Shown here: positions 60,601 through 64,000 of the stretch, piece by piece
How the letters are laid out: every line of letters begins with the position of its first letter
How positions within the stretch are numbered: position 1 is the stretch's first letter
From: Thamnaconus septentrionalis
Lineage: Eukaryota > Chordata > Actinopteri > Tetraodontiformes > Monacanthidae
Reading direction: 5' to 3'
NCBI GenBank assembly: GCA_009823395.1
Contig: CM020510.1
Coordinates: forward strand, 17,216,273-17,280,272
Length of the DNA: 64,000 nucleotides
Notes under the pieces: model-generated
Database searches by the model: none
Told to the model about the DNA's origin: nothing
What the model saw: only the letters and a program-made list of their open reading frames with translations
Program-made: the position numbers and the translations under genes

Positions 60601-62313
60601 GAACCATCGTCTTTCAATCATTTTTCATTTCAAAGAAATTTTTATAATTTTCTATTCCACCAAGTTTTGAAAGGACAAGAGCAGTAAAGTCATGTAATAA
60701 ACAAATTTTAAAAAGTAATTAAAAATTAAAAAAAAAAAACACCTTACATTTACTTCATGTAAAACAAAATGCAAAATGATAATTGATTGACTTTGAACCA
60801 GGAAGACCAGCACTCCAGGCCCTGAGTGGGCACCCTGCTGGCCTGATGTAGGACTGTACAACTTTGGGTGGCCCGCCTCCTGTTCAGTCCTCCATTTGTC
60901 TGCTCAGGTTTCAGTTGGTTCCACAAAGCTCCTCCCCCAATCCACATATAAGCAGTCAAGGGCTGCAAAACACTTGGATAATTATTTGCCATCTTTGCGC
61001 AGCATGAGCGTGTGATCTGCCATATACACTGTCACACAAAAGCACGGACGGGTGGTGCATTAGATACAACTAAGAACCTCCTCCCAGGACCCCCACCGCC
61101 ACAGGCCAGTCTTCAACAAGTCCGCAGTAGCCACCGACTGGAATAACTTGTAAAGATCACTAAAATTGGACTCCTTCATCCCCAAATCTACCTACAAAAA
61201 AAAAAAAATCTATAATCTCCTTTCTTAAGGACTCTTGCCACTGTTTCTCACCCCCACTGACCCTCCGTGATTGACAGATGATGTTGTTTTAATCTGTGTA
61301 TATGAATGTTTGTCCCCTGTACTGTTTTTAGCTCACTATGTGTTAACGTGTTTACTTTGCAGCCTTTCCCTAAGGCTGTTATTGTAAACAATTATTTGTC
61401 CTTAATAACTTGCCTGATTAAATAAAGGTTTCATTTAAAAAAAAATAAAAAAAAAAAAAACTCGTGCGCAATGCAATTAAACATATGATTTAGAGTAAAA
61501 ATTAGTGTTGCCCGAGTTTGTGTATGTGCACAACTCAGCGATGGAGAAGTGATTGCATGAAAAAACACAACCCCAGTTGAAGGTGTGTGTTTAATTGTTT
61601 AACATGTATGTGATATTTTCTTCTTGTTTTTACAGACATAATGTCTAAGGTTCTCAATGGTCCAGGTCATCTTAGTGTAAAAGCTTTACGTTGAGATGGC
61701 AAAATCACTCGAGTTGCCTCAACGTAAAACTTTGACACTTTAAAAAAACAATAATAATAATAATAATAATTTTATAACTAATCTGTCTGTTCTATGTAGT
61801 ATGCTGATTTATGAGCTAGCAGAGGTGGTAATAATATATGCCGTCGACGTTTGTTTCTCAACCGGAAACCCAATCCTTCACCATACATAACCTGGCCTTT
61901 TTGGCGCCAACGTTGACAAAGAGTTGAGCCGGTGCGGCTAACATGAACGTTAACTCCACCTGGGGGTCTTCAGGATTGACAGCACGCAGTCAACCACTGG
62001 CCACACTCATTTCCCAAACGACAAGACTGCTGTCGAAGAGCCATTAAGGACAATTTGGGCGAAAATGACCTAAAACGTCGTTGACGTTGATGTGCATTAG
62101 CCTGACTAGTGTTTAAGTTGAAGTGAAGGCTACAGCTAGCTGACTGGTCGCTGCATCACAAGCACCAGAGGACGTTTAGGTTGCGGCTGTGCGACATAAA
62201 AACCCAACAATCAGGTTGAACAGGTTGTATTTTTTTTTTTTTTAACAAGTTATCACCGATGCTAAGTGTACAGCTAATATCGACAGAGTCTTACCTCGCT
62301 TTATCACATGCAT
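57502..62313 (-). CDS. rrm1: ribonucleoside-diphosphate reductase large subunit (RRM1), 4 coding exons
   Basis: RRM1 is the catalytic and allosteric R1 subunit of class Ia ribonucleotide reductase. With RRM2 or p53R2 it reduces NDPs to dNDPs in the cytosol. Exons, 5' to 3' on the minus strand: 62313-62295, 60497-58516, 57982-57794, 57696-57502; all introns GT-AG. The protein is 794 residues (human 792) and co-linear with the human one. The N-terminal ATP cone covers about 1-90 ([18 protein letters not shown]). Active-site residues are in place by human numbering: Cys218 (PQLSSCFLL), Asn427/Cys429/Glu431 ([10 protein letters not shown]), Cys444 (EVAVCNLAS), Tyr737/Tyr738 (KTGMYYLR). The C-terminal shuttle cysteines are at 789 and 792 (DECLMCGS). 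No frame breaks. Odd point: human RRM1 has about 19 exons, whereas here residues 7-667 lie in one exon. Confidence 0.97.
57794..57982 (-). CDS. rrm1: rrm1 coding exon 3
   Basis: Residues 668-730: [39 protein letters not shown] and GWKQ. 63 codons, phase 0 at both ends; acceptor TTTCAACAG, donor GTGAGT. Confidence 0.96.
57983..58515 (-). other. rrm1: rrm1 intron 2
   Basis: 533 bp, AT-rich compared with the exons. I see no exon, repeat family or RNA gene in it. Confidence 0.6.
58516..60497 (-). CDS. rrm1: rrm1 coding exon 2 (1,982 bp)
   Basis: Holds residues 7-667, from [11 protein letters not shown] to IAHNGSVQ: the ATP cone remainder and most of the reductase barrel with Cys218, Cys429 and Cys444. 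Acceptor TATTTTTCAG, donor GTCAGT. The exon is very GC-rich at third positions. The long plus-strand open frame over 58531-60501 is its shadow. Confidence 0.97.
61080..61462 (+). mobile_element. retroposon 3' tail (LINE-like) with poly(A)
   Basis: The stretch ends AACTTGCCTGATTAAATAAA then GGTTTCATTT and an A-rich tail. The phrase acttgcct-gttaaataaaggtt is a common 3' end of fish non-LTR retroposons (recalled, not searched). The 5' limit is unclear; only a truncated 3' piece seems present. Confidence 0.5.
61673..61742. repeat. imperfect inverted repeat (hairpin)
   Basis: AAAGCTTTACGTTGAG and its near-complement CTCAACGTAAAACTTT (one mismatch in 16) flank an inner GGCAA/TTGCC stem and a short loop. 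Pairing extends outward over AGTGT/ACACT. The size is like a pre-miRNA hairpin, but it may be a transposon end. Confidence 0.55.
61901..61910. promoter_or_regulatory. palindromic E2F-type site in rrm1 intron 1
   Basis: TTGGCGCCAA, preceded by further T residues (TTTTTGGCGCCAA). It is a perfect match to the palindromic E2F consensus, inside the first intron about 0.4 kb from the start codon. Confidence 0.4.
62295..62313 (-). CDS. rrm1: rrm1 coding exon 1
   Basis: Encodes MHVIKR plus the first base of the Asp codon, identical to the vertebrate RRM1 start, followed by donor GTAAGA. Too short for ORF finding; it was placed by completing the ATP-cone N-terminus missing from exon 2. Confidence 0.95.
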
Positions 62314-62650
62314 GGTGACAGGGAGACGTATGTCACAGAGCTCCAGAGAAAAGAGCAAGACGTTGGCCGCGGGAAGTCAGTAGTCACAGACAGCCGGAAT
62401 GCCAAGGTGGAGACGGAGAGAGCGCGAATGACTCCAGAAAACCGCTAACGTTGTATTTGTACGACGGCCGGCTCCGCCCGTGCGATGATCGACAGACGCT
62501 TCGACCAATCGGCGAAAGGCAAATGCAGCACTTCCGCGATGGAGGACAAATGAGAACGGTGGAAAATCTCAGCCGTCTCTTTCCGCTTCCCCGTCTTTTC
62601 CTGAGTTTTTCGCGCACGAAAATGTGGCGGGACCAACAGGCGGGATGTAG
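62314..62650 (-). promoter_or_regulatory. rrm1: rrm1 5' UTR and proximal promoter region
   Basis: Upstream of the ATG are several E2F-like motifs: GCGGGAA 62369-62375, GCGCGAA 62422-62428, TTTCGCGC 62608-62615, TGGCGGGA 62625-62632 and GGCGGGA 62639-62645. There is also a CCAAT box (62505-62509) and a GC box (CTCCGCCC, about 62472-62479). This fits the known G1/S induction of R1. The transcription start is not visible from sequence. Confidence 0.6.
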
Positions 62651-63894
62651 TTTAGTAGGTCAAATAATGAAAACATCTACAGCTGAAACGAGAAGGGTTA
62701 ACTTGCTACTTTGCATATAATGCTCATACGAGGTACTTTTTGTATAGATTCTTGGAATTTATTAATGTTTCTTTTATCAAATAAAATGCTACACTACGTA
62801 TTATTTGTAAGATTGCATCATATACAAGTTGTATGCATGTATAACACACGGTAGGTAAAAATTGCAGTGTTATTTAGAGAGCGGTATAGGTAGATATTAC
62901 TTTTAAACGTAGTTGTCACCCACCAGTAGGATAGAAAACGTTGAAATTATACATCTGTCATTTTTTTGTTTAAAATAGTTGCTTATCCTTTTGTACCACA
63001 ATGATGTTGTTAAAAAAAAAAATATATATTAAATGCAAATACACTCTTTTTCCGCTTTTGAAATACAACTCGATTGTTGATAATTGTTGAAATTTGCAAA
63101 GTAACCTACTGTTTCTTACACATTGAAACAAATGTACTTTTTTTTTTTTTTAACTTTGACTTAATTTGCTTCTTAACAAGTTAAAGACTACTACTGCTAC
63201 TAAAAACTATGTCCCGCAACTATTACTAATAAAATAAAATAAAAAGTATTCACGTCAAGGTTAAAAACCTAAAACTTTACTTGGTTGCTTCAGTAAGCAT
63301 GCCTGTGCATGTTCTCTTCCTTGACATGTTCTTGTGCAGCATGCTGCCAGGAGAGGGCGGAAGAGGACGACCAAGCTGTTTCTCAAGATCGGGTGAAAAC
63401 TAAAAGAAGTAATTTCAGTCAGTCGCCTCGGCTGGCTAATGGTCCGTCAAAGGTTAAAGAAGAGTAACACACAACATGACGGGAAGGATTTGAGTGTACA
63501 AGAGTAATAGATCAGAGAAGTTATGACATGTTCCTTTTATGCACTCTGCGTAGGTGCGTGCGTGAAAATGATTGTAATAGCGCTCACGAGTTGTGTTGCT
63601 AACGACAGCACAAGCTAGGAGCAAATATGCGATTGTGTCCGTGCAGCTTTCTGCTGAAACTGTGATTGAAATGCTTATCATCAAAATACATTGAAAAGCC
63701 GACACCACGAAATGCAGCCTGTCCGTCAACCGTCCGCAGGACGGTTTATTATGTCGAGGGGTCAAATGATACTTATTTCCTTGAGTCTGCACTCGACTTC
63801 CTGTTTAGTTTTCGTGGACGTCGCACAGCTCAGTTTGAACACGTAGTTGTTACGGGGGGGAACCGAACGACCAGAGACCTCGCGTCTCTGAGTC
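62651..63894. other. intergenic region upstream of rrm1
   Basis: AT-rich, with A and T homopolymers. I recognise no exon, RNA gene or repeat family. Confidence 0.5.
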
Positions 63895-64000
63895 ATGGCC
63901 AGATCCAGTCGGAGGTACCCATCTCTGCATCAGAGTTCCGGTGGAGTGTCCCAGGCCATCTGCGATCCCGTGGGGATGCCCCGTGCACGGAGCCTGCTGA
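63895..64000 (+). other. open frame running off the right edge (unrecognised)
   Basis: The ATG at 63895 opens 35 codons without a stop (MARSSRRYPSLHQ...) up to the window edge, in a locally GC-rich setting after an AT-rich spacer. I do not recognise the sequence. It could be the first exon of the next gene or chance. Confidence 0.2.

Larger units (their letters stand above)
60498..62294 (-). other. rrm1: rrm1 intron 1
   Basis: 1,797 bp between the 19-bp first coding exon and the giant exon 2. It contains a retroposon-like 3' tail with poly(A) at about 61080-61462, a long inverted repeat at 61673-61742, an AAT tract at 61750-61770 and a palindromic E2F-type site at 61901-61910. No coding exon seen. 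Confidence 0.6.

Overview
The window looks like nuclear DNA of a ray-finned (teleost, probably percomorph) fish. It has intron-containing vertebrate genes with GT-AG splice sites, very GC-rich coding exons set in AT-rich introns, many long (TG)n/(CA)n tracts, and many short non-autonomous DNA transposons of fish type (hAT MITEs with 8-bp target duplications, a deleted Tc1-like element). I see no prokaryotic, organellar or viral genes. Gene assignments rest on remembered vertebrate protein sequences; no search was run.

Layout. Positions 1 to about 29,877 hold no convincing coding exon. They contain a Penelope-like relic, several MITEs, a deleted Tc1 copy and microsatellites, plus a CpG-rich block near 10 kb that could be an upstream non-coding exon or promoter. 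From about 29,878 to 56,630 on the plus strand lies sipa1l3, a Rap GTPase-activating scaffold. I place 22 coding exons (30128-54225): a conserved N-terminal region, the RapGAP domain, a PDZ domain, a serine/proline-rich region and a C-terminal SPAR-type coiled coil. About 0.7 kb past its 3' end, in tail-to-tail orientation, lies rrm1 on the minus strand (57502-62313), the large subunit of ribonucleotide reductase. It has four coding exons, one of them 1,982 bp long and carrying 83 percent of the protein. From about 62,700 to 64,000 is intergenic, with a short open frame running off the right edge.

The two genes have no known joint function. sipa1l3 acts in Rap signalling, the cytoskeleton and epithelial polarity; rrm1 makes dNTPs in S phase, and its upstream region carries several E2F-like motifs and a CCAAT box.

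Main points of interest: four single-base frame breaks of the same sense in sipa1l3 exons (more likely assembly errors than a dead gene); the near-intronless rrm1 body; a (TG)50 tract abutting a sipa1l3 splice acceptor; three transposons nested inside each other just after a splice donor; a uORF whose stop overlaps the sipa1l3 start codon; a CpG-rich block inside a sipa1l3 intron; and MITE families whose copies keep recognisable 8-bp target duplications. I did not find a clearly new biological system.
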